DNA of 64,000 nucleotides from Pseudomaricurvus alcaniphilus (GTDB taxonomy: Bacteria > Pseudomonadota > Gammaproteobacteria > Pseudomonadales > Cellvibrionaceae): positions 62,001 through 126,000 of the forward strand of contig NZ_JAAOIX010000011.1 in the NCBI RefSeq assembly GCF_011440395.1, read 5' to 3'. Shown here in pieces: positions 46,096 through 54,579 of this stretch. Position 1 is the stretch's first letter. Each line of letters opens with the position of its first letter. The position numbers and the translations under genes were made by a program. The notes under the pieces are model-generated. The model did not search any database, had not been told where the DNA came from, and saw only the letters and a program-made list of their open reading frames with translations.

Positions 46096-47271
46096 TCACT
46101 TGGTCAAAAACTGAATTCCCCTATCGAGGCCATCCAGCGTCAGCGGGTACATATGCCCATCAACAATCTTGCGGGTCAGCTCAATGCTGTGGGTGTGCTG
46201 CCAGTAGCGCTGCTCGGTGGGATTGAGCCAGATCACTTTGTTGTAGGTATCCAGCAGGCGCTGCATCCACACCGCCCCGGGCTCTTCGTTCATATACTCC
46301 ACGCTGCCATATTTATGGGTAATTTCAAACGGCGCCATGGAGGCATCTCCCACAAAAATAACCTTGTAATCGTGGGGATAGGTGTGCAGCACATCGAACA
46401 GCGAGGTGATGTCGGTGGAACGACGGCGATTGTCTTTCCACACGTACTCGTAGGGAAAGTTGTGAAAATAAAAATATTCCATGTGCTTGAACTCGGTCTT
46501 GCAAGCCGAGAACAACTCTTCACAGACGCGAATATACGGGTCCATTGAGCCGCCCACATCAAAAAACAGCAAAATCTTCACTGCATTGTGGCGCTCGGGC
46601 ACCATCTTCAGGTCGAGAAAACCGGCATTGTTGGCGGTGGACTTGATGGTATCGTCCAGGTCCAGCTCCTCCGCTGCGCCAGTGCGAGCAAACTTGCGCA
46701 GTTTGCGCAGGGCCATCTTGATATTGCGGGTGCCAAGTTCCACATCGTCGGCGAGGTTCTTGAATTCGCGCTTTTCCCAAACCTTGGCCGCCGATTTATT
46801 GCGGCTCTCGCCTCCCACTCGTATGCCCATAGGGTTGTAACCGCTGTTGCCAAACGGTGAAGTGCCACCGGTGCCGATCCACTTATTGCCCCCCTGGTGC
46901 CGTTTTTTCTGCTCTTCCAGGCGCTTGTTGAATTCCTCGATCAATTTTTCCAGCCCGCCAAGGGATTCAATTTTGGCCTTTTCTTCGTCGCTGAGGTTTT
47001 TCATAAACTCAGCCCGCGTCCACTCGTCCGGTATCAGCGCCTCGACAATTCCCTCGAGGCTCTCGAGGCCCTTGAAGTAGGCGCCAAAGGCGCGGTCAAA
47101 CTTGTCGAAATACTTTTCATCCTTGATCAGGCAGGTTCTGGACAGCAGGTAGAAATCATCGATACTGCCAAAGGCGAGCTGCTTTTCCATAGCTTCCAGC
47201 AGCACCAGCAACTCGTTCAGGGACACCGGTACCGCAGCGGTACGCAACGCGTAGAAAAAATTAACCAGCAT
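46096..47271 (-). CDS. VWA domain (CoxE-like) protein
   Basis: This is a 391-residue cytoplasmic protein from the ATG at 47271 with GGAG upstream. The N-terminal half is helical and charged (EELDLDD, EEFNKRLEEQKKR). The C-terminal half is a von Willebrand A domain with the metal site in FFDVGGSMD, where the canonical second serine is glycine. It is paired with a MoxR-type ATPase immediately upstream (67 nt). Such pairs act as chaperone-like modules that load metals or assemble complexes; the client here is unknown. Confidence 0.88.
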   Translation of the reverse strand: MLVNFFYALRTAAVPVSLNELLVLLEAMEKQLAFGSIDDFYLLSRTCLIKDEKYFDKFDRAFGAYFKGLESLEGIVEALIPDEWTRAEFMKNLSDEEKAKIESLGGLEKLIEEFNKRLEEQKKRHQGGNKWIGTGGTSPFGNSGYNPMGIRVGGESRNKSAAKVWEKREFKNLADDVELGTRNIKMALRKLRKFARTGAAEELDLDDTIKSTANNAGFLDLKMVPERHNAVKILLFFDVGGSMDPYIRVCEELFSACKTEFKHMEYFYFHNFPYEYVWKDNRRRSTDITSLFDVLHTYPHDYKVIFVGDASMAPFEITHKYGSVEYMNEEPGAVWMQRLLDTYNKVIWLNPTEQRYWQHTHSIELTRKIVDGHMYPLTLDGLDRGIQFLTK

Positions 47272-47338
47272 CAATTACTCCTGTTGGTCTTGCGGGCCAC
47301 CGGGCTTTGGTGTTCTGTTTGGGATTACCAAAAGCCGC

Positions 47339-48184
47339 TTACTTGCCTTGCCGCCGGGTCATAAACGCCAACCGCTCCAGCAAATGCACGTCCTGTTCGT
47401 TTTTCAACAGCGCGCCGTACAGTGGCGGTATCGCCTGGCGACTGTCGCCATTTTGCAAGACTTCATCGGGGATATCGTCCGCCATCAGCAGCTTCAGCCA
47501 GTCCACCAGCTCCGATGTGGATGGTTTCTTCTTGATGCCGGGTACCTTGCGCACATCGAAGAAAATATCCAGCGCCTGGCGCACCAGGTCGGCTTTGATA
47601 TCAGGGTAGTGAACCTTGATGATCTCTTTCATGGTTTCCCGCTCGGGGAAGGTGATGTAGTGGAAGAAGCAACGGCGCAGGAAGGCGTCGGGCAACTCCT
47701 TCTCGTTGTTGCTGGTAATAATCACAATCGGCCGCTGTTTGGCCTTGATCACCTGGTTGGTCTCGTAGACGTAAAACTCCATCTTGTCGAGCTCAACCAG
47801 CAGGTCGTTGGGAAACTCGATATCGGCTTTGTCCACCTCGTCAATCAGCAGCACCACTTGCTCGTCAGACTCGAAAGCCTCCCACAGCTTACCTTTTTTC
47901 AGGTAATTGGCGATGTCATTGACTTTCTCGTTGCCGAGCTGGGAGTCGCGCAGGCGCGATACCGCATCGTACTCGTACAGGCCCTGCTGTGCTTTGGTAG
48001 TAGATTTGATGTGCCACTGGATCAGGCGCTTGCCCATGGATTGCGCCACTTGCTCGGCCAACATGGTCTTGCCGGTGCCGGGTTCACCCTTTACCAGCAG
48101 TGGCCGCTGCAGAATTACAGCGGCGTTGACCGCCATGCTCAGATCATCGGTGGCTACGTAGCTATCAGTACCTTCAAACTTCAT
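47339..48184 (-). CDS. MoxR-family AAA+ ATPase
   Basis: This is a 281-residue protein from the ATG at 48184 behind GAGGGT. Walker A is GEPGTGKT (33-40), Walker B is VVLLIDEVDKAD, and sensor 1 is IVIITSNNEKELPDAFLRRC. The C-terminal lid contains STSELVDWLKLL. It works with the downstream VWA protein. An N-terminal extension of 29 codons is open but lacks family resemblance. Confidence 0.93.
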   Translation of the reverse strand: MKFEGTDSYVATDDLSMAVNAAVILQRPLLVKGEPGTGKTMLAEQVAQSMGKRLIQWHIKSTTKAQQGLYEYDAVSRLRDSQLGNEKVNDIANYLKKGKLWEAFESDEQVVLLIDEVDKADIEFPNDLLVELDKMEFYVYETNQVIKAKQRPIVIITSNNEKELPDAFLRRCFFHYITFPERETMKEIIKVHYPDIKADLVRQALDIFFDVRKVPGIKKKPSTSELVDWLKLLMADDIPDEVLQNGDSRQAIPPLYGALLKNEQDVHLLERLAFMTRRQGK

Positions 48185-48380
48185 CAATTTACCCTCAGTT
48201 CCAACTGCCGGGCAGTTTAACACAACGAATTGGCGCTGGCGGGCCCCGGAGAGGGGCGGAAGGGTAAACAAATGTTAGGACATTGCGCTCGAAAGCGGCC
48301 CCTGAGCCGGCGCTAAACAGCGAGCGACGGGGGGTAGCGCTGAGCGCGGGTGCTGGTTCTGCGTGGTCTTGCCGGGGGCT

Positions 48381-48806
48381 TTAGTCTTCCGTGACAAGCG
48401 CCTGGGGATGCAGGTCGTTGTACCAGGTTTTATCCACCGTATCGTCCGCCGCGAAGCGGACATAGAAAGAACGCTGGTGTGTCTGCTGGCCGCGATAGCT
48501 AAACAGGAACAGCAGGCGCACGCGCTTGTTTTGCTGCTGGTCAAAGTGATAGGTGTAGGTTGTCTGGCCATCCTTCCAGGTTTCCGTATCCGGTGGTCCG
48601 AGACTGGCGAGAACTTCGGCCCGACTGGTCTTGCCGGTCGTGATACGGTCGAGCCGGGTTTTATCCAGCGACACCCCGCCCTGCTGGTATTGACTCTGGT
48701 TGCTAACCTCCAGCACCTGGCAAGCGGACAATGCTGTCGCCAGCAGGATAATTGTCAGGGTCATACCCAGGCCGGATACAGTGCCGCCGCGCTTAATCCG
48801 TCCCAT
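48381..48806 (-). CDS. SmpA/BamE-like lipoprotein
   Basis: This is a 141-residue protein. The lipobox LSAC places the lipidated cysteine at residue 29. The later ITTGKTSRAEVLASLGPPD is the SmpA/OmlA-type beta-lactamase-inhibitor-like fold signature. It is not BamE itself: it sits at the end of a chemotaxis operon, its start touching the stop of the DUF2802 gene (TGATG). A link to motility is positional only. Confidence 0.75.
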   Translation of the reverse strand: MGRIKRGGTVSGLGMTLTIILLATALSACQVLEVSNQSQYQQGGVSLDKTRLDRITTGKTSRAEVLASLGPPDTETWKDGQTTYTYHFDQQQNKRVRLLFLFSYRGQQTHQRSFYVRFAADDTVDKTWYNDLHPQALVTED

Positions 48807-49243
48807 CAGGCAGCCGTTGCGCGACTGACTTGGGAGTGCATCAGCTTCATTAGCGCCGCTTCAGCCCGGGATATGCCACAGCGCCGAGCCACCTCATCCG
48901 GCGCTACACCTGCGGTCAGCAGCGAGGCGGCATCTTGCAGGCTCTCATCCATTGGTGCGGCCTGGCTGGCTCGGGCCTCAGTGGTTTCCGGCGCGACCGC
49001 CAGGGTGGGAATCTCGTTGTCCTGCAGTTGGCGCTCCAAATGCAATAACTTGCGCCCCATACCCATGGAACTGCTGTTGATCAACTGCATGCCCTGCTCC
49101 AGTTGCTCCTGCAACGCAGCGCCCAGGCGCGCCTGTTTGCGCCCCCGCGCCAAACCCGCCAGCGCCAGCAAATTGGCCAACAGACTCAGTCCAAACGCCA
49201 GAGCCACGCCGATCTCAACCCAGCTGTACTCTAAAATCCACAC
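48806..49243 (-). CDS. DUF2802 membrane protein of the chemotaxis operon
   Basis: This is a 145-residue protein. The preferred start is GTG at 49243 with GGAGGT 5 nt upstream; a longer form is open but lacks a ribosome-binding site. One transmembrane helix is near residues 10-28. A coiled-coil stretch (LQEQLEQGMQLINSSSMGMG) and a C-terminal DUF2802 segment with GVAPDEVARRCGISRAEAALM, helix-turn-helix-like, follow. It follows cheW as in Pseudomonas flagellar clusters; its function is unknown. Confidence 0.85.
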   Translation of the reverse strand: MWILEYSWVEIGVALAFGLSLLANLLALAGLARGRKQARLGAALQEQLEQGMQLINSSSMGMGRKLLHLERQLQDNEIPTLAVAPETTEARASQAAPMDESLQDAASLLTAGVAPDEVARRCGISRAEAALMKLMHSQVSRATAA

Positions 49244-49277
49244 CCCACACCTCCGCTCATTTGTTTGGGTCAGCCCT

Positions 49278-49763
49278 TTAGAGACTTTCCATCTCCGACC
49301 ACTCAGCGCCACTGAGCAACTTGTTCAAGTCCACCAGGATCATCAGCTCATCGTTCTTGTGGCAAACACCCTGAATAAATTTCGCGCTGTCGTCACTGCC
49401 CACATTAGGGGTTGCTTCGATTTCCGATTCGCGCAGATAAACCACTTCGGAGACACTGTCCACCAGAATCCCCACCACGTGTTGCTCAGCTTCGATAATG
49501 ACGATGCGCGTTTGCTCGGTAACTTCGCCTTCCGGCAACCCAAAGCGCTGGCGCGTATCCAGTACAGTGACCACGTTACCACGCAGATTGATGATACCGA
49601 GCACGTAGGTCGGTGCCCCGGGCACCGGGGCAATTTCCGTGTAGCGCAACACTTCCTGCACTTGCATCACGTTGATGCCGTAGGTCTCGCCCGCCAGACG
49701 AAAGGTCACCCACTGCAAAACCGGGTCGTCTTTAGCGCTGGCCTGGGTGTTAGTGCTTACCAT
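49278..49763 (-). CDS. cheW: chemotaxis coupling protein CheW
   Basis: It couples chemoreceptors to the kinase CheA in the polar array. It is 161 residues. The SH3-like CheW domain carries TYGINVMQVQEVLRY, GIINLRGNVVTVLD and VGILVDSVSEVV. It is separated from the parP-like gene by 268 bp that carry a tandem repeat, so it may have an extra promoter. It is followed by the DUF2802 gene. Confidence 0.95.
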   Translation of the reverse strand: MVSTNTQASAKDDPVLQWVTFRLAGETYGINVMQVQEVLRYTEIAPVPGAPTYVLGIINLRGNVVTVLDTRQRFGLPEGEVTEQTRIVIIEAEQHVVGILVDSVSEVVYLRESEIEATPNVGSDDSAKFIQGVCHKNDELMILVDLNKLLSGAEWSEMESL

Positions 49764-49939
49764 AAGTCTGTTCCTTAAAATCTTCAGCGCCGGCTCTATT
49801 GCACTGAGCTCCGCCCGCCGCCCTGACTTTATCCCCCCGGCAAACCGGAGCGAGGCGTCAAAAATCCAGCGATACTGGCTACTGTTTACTGTATGTGCAG
49901 CATCCGTGCCATTATCTTTGCAGGTCGATGCTACAGGCT

Positions 49940-50004
49940 GTAGTTGTGGGTCGTAGTTGTGGGTCGTAGTTGTGGGTCGTAGTTGTGTGTTGTAGTTGCA
50001 AACT
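49940..50004. repeat. 13-bp tandem repeat upstream of cheW
   Basis: GTAGTTGTGGGTC occurs three times exactly (49940, 49953, 49966), then as GTAGTTGTGTGTT at 49979 and a partial GTAGTTGC at 49992. It lies about 180 nt upstream of cheW, within the gap left between two otherwise close genes. Confidence 0.88.
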
Positions 50005-50031
50005 TTAGGTGCAGGCAGTTATTGCAATCAA

Positions 50032-50619
50032 CTACTGACTTGGCTTCCCGCCCGATGACTGAGCCGAAGTTTCGCACTCCAGCATCCGCCCCATGGCGGA
50101 AATGTCCAGCAACGCACAGCCAGGCTTTTTGGCGACGCCCGCCAACCAGGGCCGCAGGCCGCGATCTGTGCGCCAATTGACGCCGCCCGGTTCGATGCTG
50201 AGCGGTTGCTCCACCGCGCAGGCCAGCAGCCCCCAGGGCAGGCCTCTAACCGCAATCACATGGCGAGCACTGTGGAGAAAATCGTCACTGTAGTGTGCTG
50301 GCATCACCAGCCGGGCCGTATTGAGCACGGCAATGCCCGCCGTTTGCCCGGCCTTCAGCTGTAGAAACCACCCCCCCTGCCCCGCCTGCGGGATTAAATC
50401 CCCGACCAGCGGCTGAACCTGATCCAGGGCCGACAGGGATACCGCCAGGGTCAACCCTGACACCTCGAACGGCAACACCTCGAAGCGCTGTTGTGCCCAA
50501 TGGGGGCGGCCGTTTGCCAGCCAGTCGCCCGCCGCAGCAGGCGCGGGTTGGGTCAGCAGCTGGTCAAAATAATCTTGCAATACCGCCAGTGGCGGCGAAT
50601 CCGGGGTTATATCGGTCAC
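50032..50619 (-). CDS. parP: CheW-domain protein, ParP-like
   Basis: This is a 195-residue protein from the GTG at 50619, which overlaps the stop of the ParA-like gene as GTGA. The CheW-like domain occupies about residues 45-190 (FEVSGLTLAVSLSALDQVQPLV, GIAVLNTARLVMP, GLLACAVEQPLSIEP). Its N-terminal 40 residues are short compared with Vibrio ParP, which links CheA and receptors to ParC. The name is by position and domain; the Pseudomonas equivalent is often called CheW. Confidence 0.78.
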   Translation of the reverse strand: MTDITPDSPPLAVLQDYFDQLLTQPAPAAAGDWLANGRPHWAQQRFEVLPFEVSGLTLAVSLSALDQVQPLVGDLIPQAGQGGWFLQLKAGQTAGIAVLNTARLVMPAHYSDDFLHSARHVIAVRGLPWGLLACAVEQPLSIEPGGVNWRTDRGLRPWLAGVAKKPGCALLDISAMGRMLECETSAQSSGGKPSQ

Positions 50620-51425
50620 GGCAACGCCCTGGCCACGGGCGCCACTTCGGGCGCGGTGTTGTGCACCAACAGCCACTTGAGCAGCGAGCGGTAGGCCTCT
50701 ACCCCGCGCCCATCGGGTTGGTACAAGCCCGGCGGCACACCGGCCTTACTGGCATCGCGCAGGCGCGTATCCACCGGAATCTTGCCCGGCCAAACCCCTT
50801 CACTGTAACTGTTGCGAATGACCCGCAAGCTGCTGACTGAGGCCTGGGTGCGACGATCAAACATGGTCGGGACGATACTGTAGGCCAGCGCCTGGCGTCG
50901 GGATTTACCCATCATGGCCAGGGTCTGGGTCATACGCTCCAACCCTTTCAGGGCCAGGAATTCAGTCTGCACCGGAATCACCAACTGCTGGCAGGCGGCC
51001 AGGGCGTTGATCATCAACACTCCGAGCGTGGGCGGACAATCGACTATGGCCAGGTCGTAATCCGGCGCCACCAGTTGCAGGGCGCGACTGAGGACCAGCC
51101 CCATACCGTCGCGGCTAATGGCCTCCCGCTCCAGGGTCGCCAGTGCCAGCGATGCGACCAGGATCTCCAGTCGCTCGAAACCGGCTGGCTGGATACACCT
51201 GCGCACCAGCTCCCGGGACAGCTGGCGACGCTGCTGAAACAGGGTAAAGCTGCCCTTGCCGGTGCCGCTGGGGTCGAATTTGAGATAGCTGCTGAGGGAG
51301 CCGTGCGGATCCAGGTCCACCAATAGTACCCGCTTGCCCTGCTCGGCACACAGACCCGCGAGTGCAATGGCGGTAGTGGTTTTACCGACTCCGCCTTTTT
51401 GATTGGCTACAGTCCAGACCAGCAC
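50616..51425 (-). CDS. parC: ParA-family ATPase, ParC-like
   Basis: This is a 269-residue MinD/ParA ATPase beginning with GTG at 51425 behind AAGGAGA. It has a deviant Walker A QKGGVGKTT with the signature lysine, then VDLDPHGS and VDCPPTLG. In Vibrio and Pseudomonas the gene at this position places the chemotaxis array at the cell pole. It is coupled to the CheW-domain gene by a 4-nt overlap. No ParB or centromere sites are nearby, which argues against plasmid partitioning. Confidence 0.85.
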   Translation of the reverse strand: MLVWTVANQKGGVGKTTTAIALAGLCAEQGKRVLLVDLDPHGSLSSYLKFDPSGTGKGSFTLFQQRRQLSRELVRRCIQPAGFERLEILVASLALATLEREAISRDGMGLVLSRALQLVAPDYDLAIVDCPPTLGVLMINALAACQQLVIPVQTEFLALKGLERMTQTLAMMGKSRRQALAYSIVPTMFDRRTQASVSSLRVIRNSYSEGVWPGKIPVDTRLRDASKAGVPPGLYQPDGRGVEAYRSLLKWLLVHNTAPEVAPVARALP

Positions 51426-51579
51426 AACCCGGTCTCCTTATTACCACCAACAACCAGCCTATCAATCCAGCAGCTCACGACTCCAGCGCCTCTCCTGTCC
51501 ACAACTGTCAATTCTATGGCTCCAACGCCTATGGATTTTGCAGCAACGCAAAGCACGTACCATCCTCACTCAAGACCGT

Positions 51580-52665
51580 TCAATTGCGAGGCAAGTCCGG
51601 ATCCGAGCTGAACAATAATCCGCCGCCTTGGGTTTCAACCGGAGTTATCTCACCCACCGGTGCCAGCCGCTCAGCCGCTGGCAACCGCTCGGCCGCACTG
51701 CCCCCTGCGCCGACTGCTTCTCCTGCCGAGCCAGGGCCAGCTGCTGGCCCCGCCCCTTCACTGCTCAACAACTCCGCCAGGGCCCCCTCGTCCGCCCCCA
51801 GTGACGTGCCCGACAGCCCCGGTTGCGGATAGGGTTGGCTCGCCTGTACCGCCGGCGGCTCCACTGCGCGGCTGATCTCCGCCTCGGTTTGCACGTTGGG
51901 GCGCTCGACTTTTTCCCGGGCAATCATCAGCACCACTCGCCGGTTGGCCGCCCGGCCCTCAACGGTAGCGTTGTCCGCCACCGGCCGGTATTCACCATAG
52001 CCCACCGCAGCGAGCCGCTCGGGGGCGATACCGCCCTCCACCAGCAGCTTCACCGCCGCTGTCGCCCGCGCGGCTGACAATTCCCAGTTACTGGGGTACC
52101 TGGTATTGTTGATCGGCACGTTATCGGTAAAGCCTTCCACCTGTACCGGGTTGTCGAATTTTCCCAGCAGGGCGGCAATGTCGGCAAAGATGGAGCGCGC
52201 CTGCAGGGTTGGGGTCGCCTCCGCGCTGTCAAACAGCACGCTGGATTTCAATTCCACTTCCAGCCACAACTCGTTGCTGTGCAGCTGCAGTAATTCATCG
52301 TCCAGCAGGTCGGCAAACTCCTGTTCGAACAGGTCCGACAACTGCGGCAGGTCCGCGGTTTTATCAAAGGCGCCGTCGCCTTGCATGGTGTGATCGGCGT
52401 CGAACTCACCGCCGCTGTCGATGACACTGGGTACTGAGGCGAGACTCGGATTGCCGATGCTGATGGGGTCAAGCTTGAGCGCCGGCATCACTTTGGTAAA
52501 GGTGCCCGACAAGGTCTCGGACAGCACCCGGTACTTGCTTTCATTGACCTGGGAAATGGAATACATCACTACGAAAAAGGCAAACAAAAGGGTGATAAAG
52601 TCGGAATAGGAGATCAGCCAACGCTCGTGGTTTACGCTTACTTCTATCGGTCGACGTCTAGGCAT
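51580..52665 (-). CDS. motD: flagellar motor stator protein MotD
   Basis: A MotB-type stator subunit of 361 residues. The single transmembrane helix is near residues 17-36 and the proton-binding aspartate is Asp22 in SYSDFITLLFAF. The OmpA-like peptidoglycan-binding domain follows (EGFTDNVPINNTRYPSNWEL, then YGEYRPVADN). The last roughly 95 residues are a low-complexity tail rich in Ala, Gly, Pro and Glu that other MotB proteins lack or keep short. It is paired with motC 15 nt away. Confidence 0.93.
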   Translation of the reverse strand: MPRRRPIEVSVNHERWLISYSDFITLLFAFFVVMYSISQVNESKYRVLSETLSGTFTKVMPALKLDPISIGNPSLASVPSVIDSGGEFDADHTMQGDGAFDKTADLPQLSDLFEQEFADLLDDELLQLHSNELWLEVELKSSVLFDSAEATPTLQARSIFADIAALLGKFDNPVQVEGFTDNVPINNTRYPSNWELSAARATAAVKLLVEGGIAPERLAAVGYGEYRPVADNATVEGRAANRRVVLMIAREKVERPNVQTEAEISRAVEPPAVQASQPYPQPGLSGTSLGADEGALAELLSSEGAGPAAGPGSAGEAVGAGGSAAERLPAAERLAPVGEITPVETQGGGLLFSSDPDLPRN

Positions 52666-52680
52666 GTTGCAACCCGGGCC

Positions 52681-53421
52681 TCAGCGCAAATAGCCATCGA
52701 GTTTCATTTCGATAGTGCGGGGGTTTTCGCCTTCGGCGATGGCGATAATGCCCTCGATCATTAACTCCCGGTACTGGGATTGATCGAGAATACAGGTCTT
52801 GATCTTGTTGGCCACCGGCAACAGGAACAGGTTGGCTAACGCCACCCCGTAAATGGTGGCGACAAAGGCAACCGCAATACCCGGCCCCAGCTCGCTGGGG
52901 TCGGCCAGGTTGCGCATCACGTGAATCAACCCCATAACAGCGCCGATAATACCGATGGTCGGTGAATAGCCGCCCATGGACTCATAGAATTTGGCGGCGT
53001 CCAGGTCGCGCTGTTCGCCGACGATCATATCGGTCTCCAGCACCCGTCGGATGGCCTCCGATTCGCTGCCATCGACCAGCAGCTGCAGACCTTTGCGAGC
53101 GAAGCCGTCCGGTTCTTTCTCGGCCATATTCTCCAGCCCCAGCAAGCCCTCCTTGCGCGCCGCTACCGCCCAGCGCACCAGCCGCTGCAACCCCTGCTCA
53201 AATTGCGGCCGCGGCGGGTTGAACACCCAGGGGAAAATCGCCAGCGCCCGCTTCAATTGCACCATGGGGGTTTGCAGCATGGCAGCACCCAGGGTGCCGC
53301 CCAATACAATCAGCGCCGCCGGCCCATTCACCAGCGCCTGCCAACTGCCACCTTCAATAAAGTTGCCGCCAATAAGGGCGGCAAAACCGACTATCACACC
53401 GAGCAGACTGAGGATATCCAT
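52681..53421 (-). CDS. motC: flagellar motor stator protein MotC
   Basis: A MotA-type stator subunit of 246 residues with four hydrophobic segments (near 4-22, 28-48, 147-168 and 180-200). The cytoplasmic loop has VRWAVAARKEGLLGLE and the motor-interacting charged residues. GGYSPTIGIIGAVMGLIHVM is the family signature. Pseudomonads carry such a second MotCD stator, used in swarming or viscous conditions. It is co-directional with motD. Confidence 0.94.
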   Translation of the reverse strand: MDILSLLGVIVGFAALIGGNFIEGGSWQALVNGPAALIVLGGTLGAAMLQTPMVQLKRALAIFPWVFNPPRPQFEQGLQRLVRWAVAARKEGLLGLENMAEKEPDGFARKGLQLLVDGSESEAIRRVLETDMIVGEQRDLDAAKFYESMGGYSPTIGIIGAVMGLIHVMRNLADPSELGPGIAVAFVATIYGVALANLFLLPVANKIKTCILDQSQYRELMIEGIIAIAEGENPRTIEMKLDGYLR

Positions 53422-53548
53422 CTAGCGTAGTGCCTCGCAAAACGTGTTCATTCAGTGGCCCTCAAAATTGTCACCACAAGTGGTTCGGCACGCGGACGTA
53501 TTTCGCCGGGAATGTCGGCTACCTTTGCCAAAAATACAAGGCACTACA

Positions 53549-54559
53549 CTACAACTCCCGCGCCAGGGTAGCGCCAATATCACTGAGACTCAGCACCCGG
53601 TCAGTCAGCCCGGCCCGGGCTACTGCCATCGGCATGCCATCGACCACACAACTGGCCTGGTCCTGACTCCAGACAAAGCCGCCGTTCTGCTTGATCAGGC
53701 GAGCTCCCTCGCAGCCATCCGACCCCATGCCGGTCAACACCACCGCCAACACCTGGTCGGCAAAGGCATTGGCCGCCGAGCCAAAGGTGATATCCAGCGA
53801 CGGCCGGTAATTAACCCGCTCGTCACCAGGGAGAATTCGGACCCGGCCAAGGCGGTCGAGCATTAATTGCTTGCCGCCCGGGGCCAGCAGTGCCGTGCCT
53901 GCCACCAGGATGTCGCCATCCTGCGCCTCTCGCACCCGCACGCGGGCCGTGGCATCGAGGCGCTCGGCAAACGGCCGGGTAAAGTTTTCCGGCATATGCT
54001 GCACCAGTACGATCGGCAGCGGAAAGTTCTCCGGCAGCTGCGCCAGCACTTCGCTCAAGGCCACCGGCCCACCGGTAGAAGCGCCGAGCAGCAACAGCTT
54101 GACCCGGTCCCGCAACAGCGCCGGTTGAATCGCCCTTGCCGGGGCTACTGGCGCCCGAACCTGTCGTGCACAGATGGTCATAATGCGGTCGTGCAGGGTT
54201 TGCTTCAGGGTCGGTGCATGGGCGGAAGCTTCAGCAAAATCCTTGGTCAGGAAGTCCACTGCGCCGGCATCGAGGGCATCGAGGGTAATACGCGCGCCCT
54301 CATAAGTAAGGGATGAGAACATCAGGATCGGAGTAGGTTGTTCGGCCATGATTTGGCGCACCGCACTGACCCCGTCCATAACCGGCATCTCGTAATCCAT
54401 GGTGATGACATCAGGGCGCAGGTTTTTTGTCATCGCCACCGCCTCGCGACCATTCGCCGCAACCCCGACCACATTCAAGTCGGCGCACTCGTCCAGCATC
54501 TCCCGCAGGCGCCGCTGAAAAAAGGGGGAGTCATCAACTACCAGCACGTTTATTGGCAT
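53549..54559 (-). CDS. cheB: chemotaxis protein-glutamate methylesterase
   Basis: It removes methyl groups from chemoreceptors and is activated by CheA phosphorylation. It is 336 residues. The receiver domain has Asp10 and the phospho-acceptor Asp55 in VITMDYEMP. The esterase domain has the Ser161 (GASTGGP), His188 (VQHMP) and Asp281 (GMGSDG) triad. No cheR gene is present in the window. It is downstream of cheA after 20 nt. Confidence 0.96.
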   Translation of the reverse strand: MPINVLVVDDSPFFQRRLREMLDECADLNVVGVAANGREAVAMTKNLRPDVITMDYEMPVMDGVSAVRQIMAEQPTPILMFSSLTYEGARITLDALDAGAVDFLTKDFAEASAHAPTLKQTLHDRIMTICARQVRAPVAPARAIQPALLRDRVKLLLLGASTGGPVALSEVLAQLPENFPLPIVLVQHMPENFTRPFAERLDATARVRVREAQDGDILVAGTALLAPGGKQLMLDRLGRVRILPGDERVNYRPSLDITFGSAANAFADQVLAVVLTGMGSDGCEGARLIKQNGGFVWSQDQASCVVDGMPMAVARAGLTDRVLSLSDIGATLAREL

Positions 54560-54579
54560 GGAAAATCCGTCGTCATGGC

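Noticed and set aside
48363-49778. 471-codon plus-strand frame
   Set aside because: It is antisense to the lipoprotein, DUF2802 and cheW genes, whose assignments are well supported.
50616-51425. ParA-like gene considered as plasmid partitioning or an integrated element
   Set aside because: It is embedded in the flagellar/chemotaxis operon with no parB, parS or replication gene; a chemotaxis-array role fits better.
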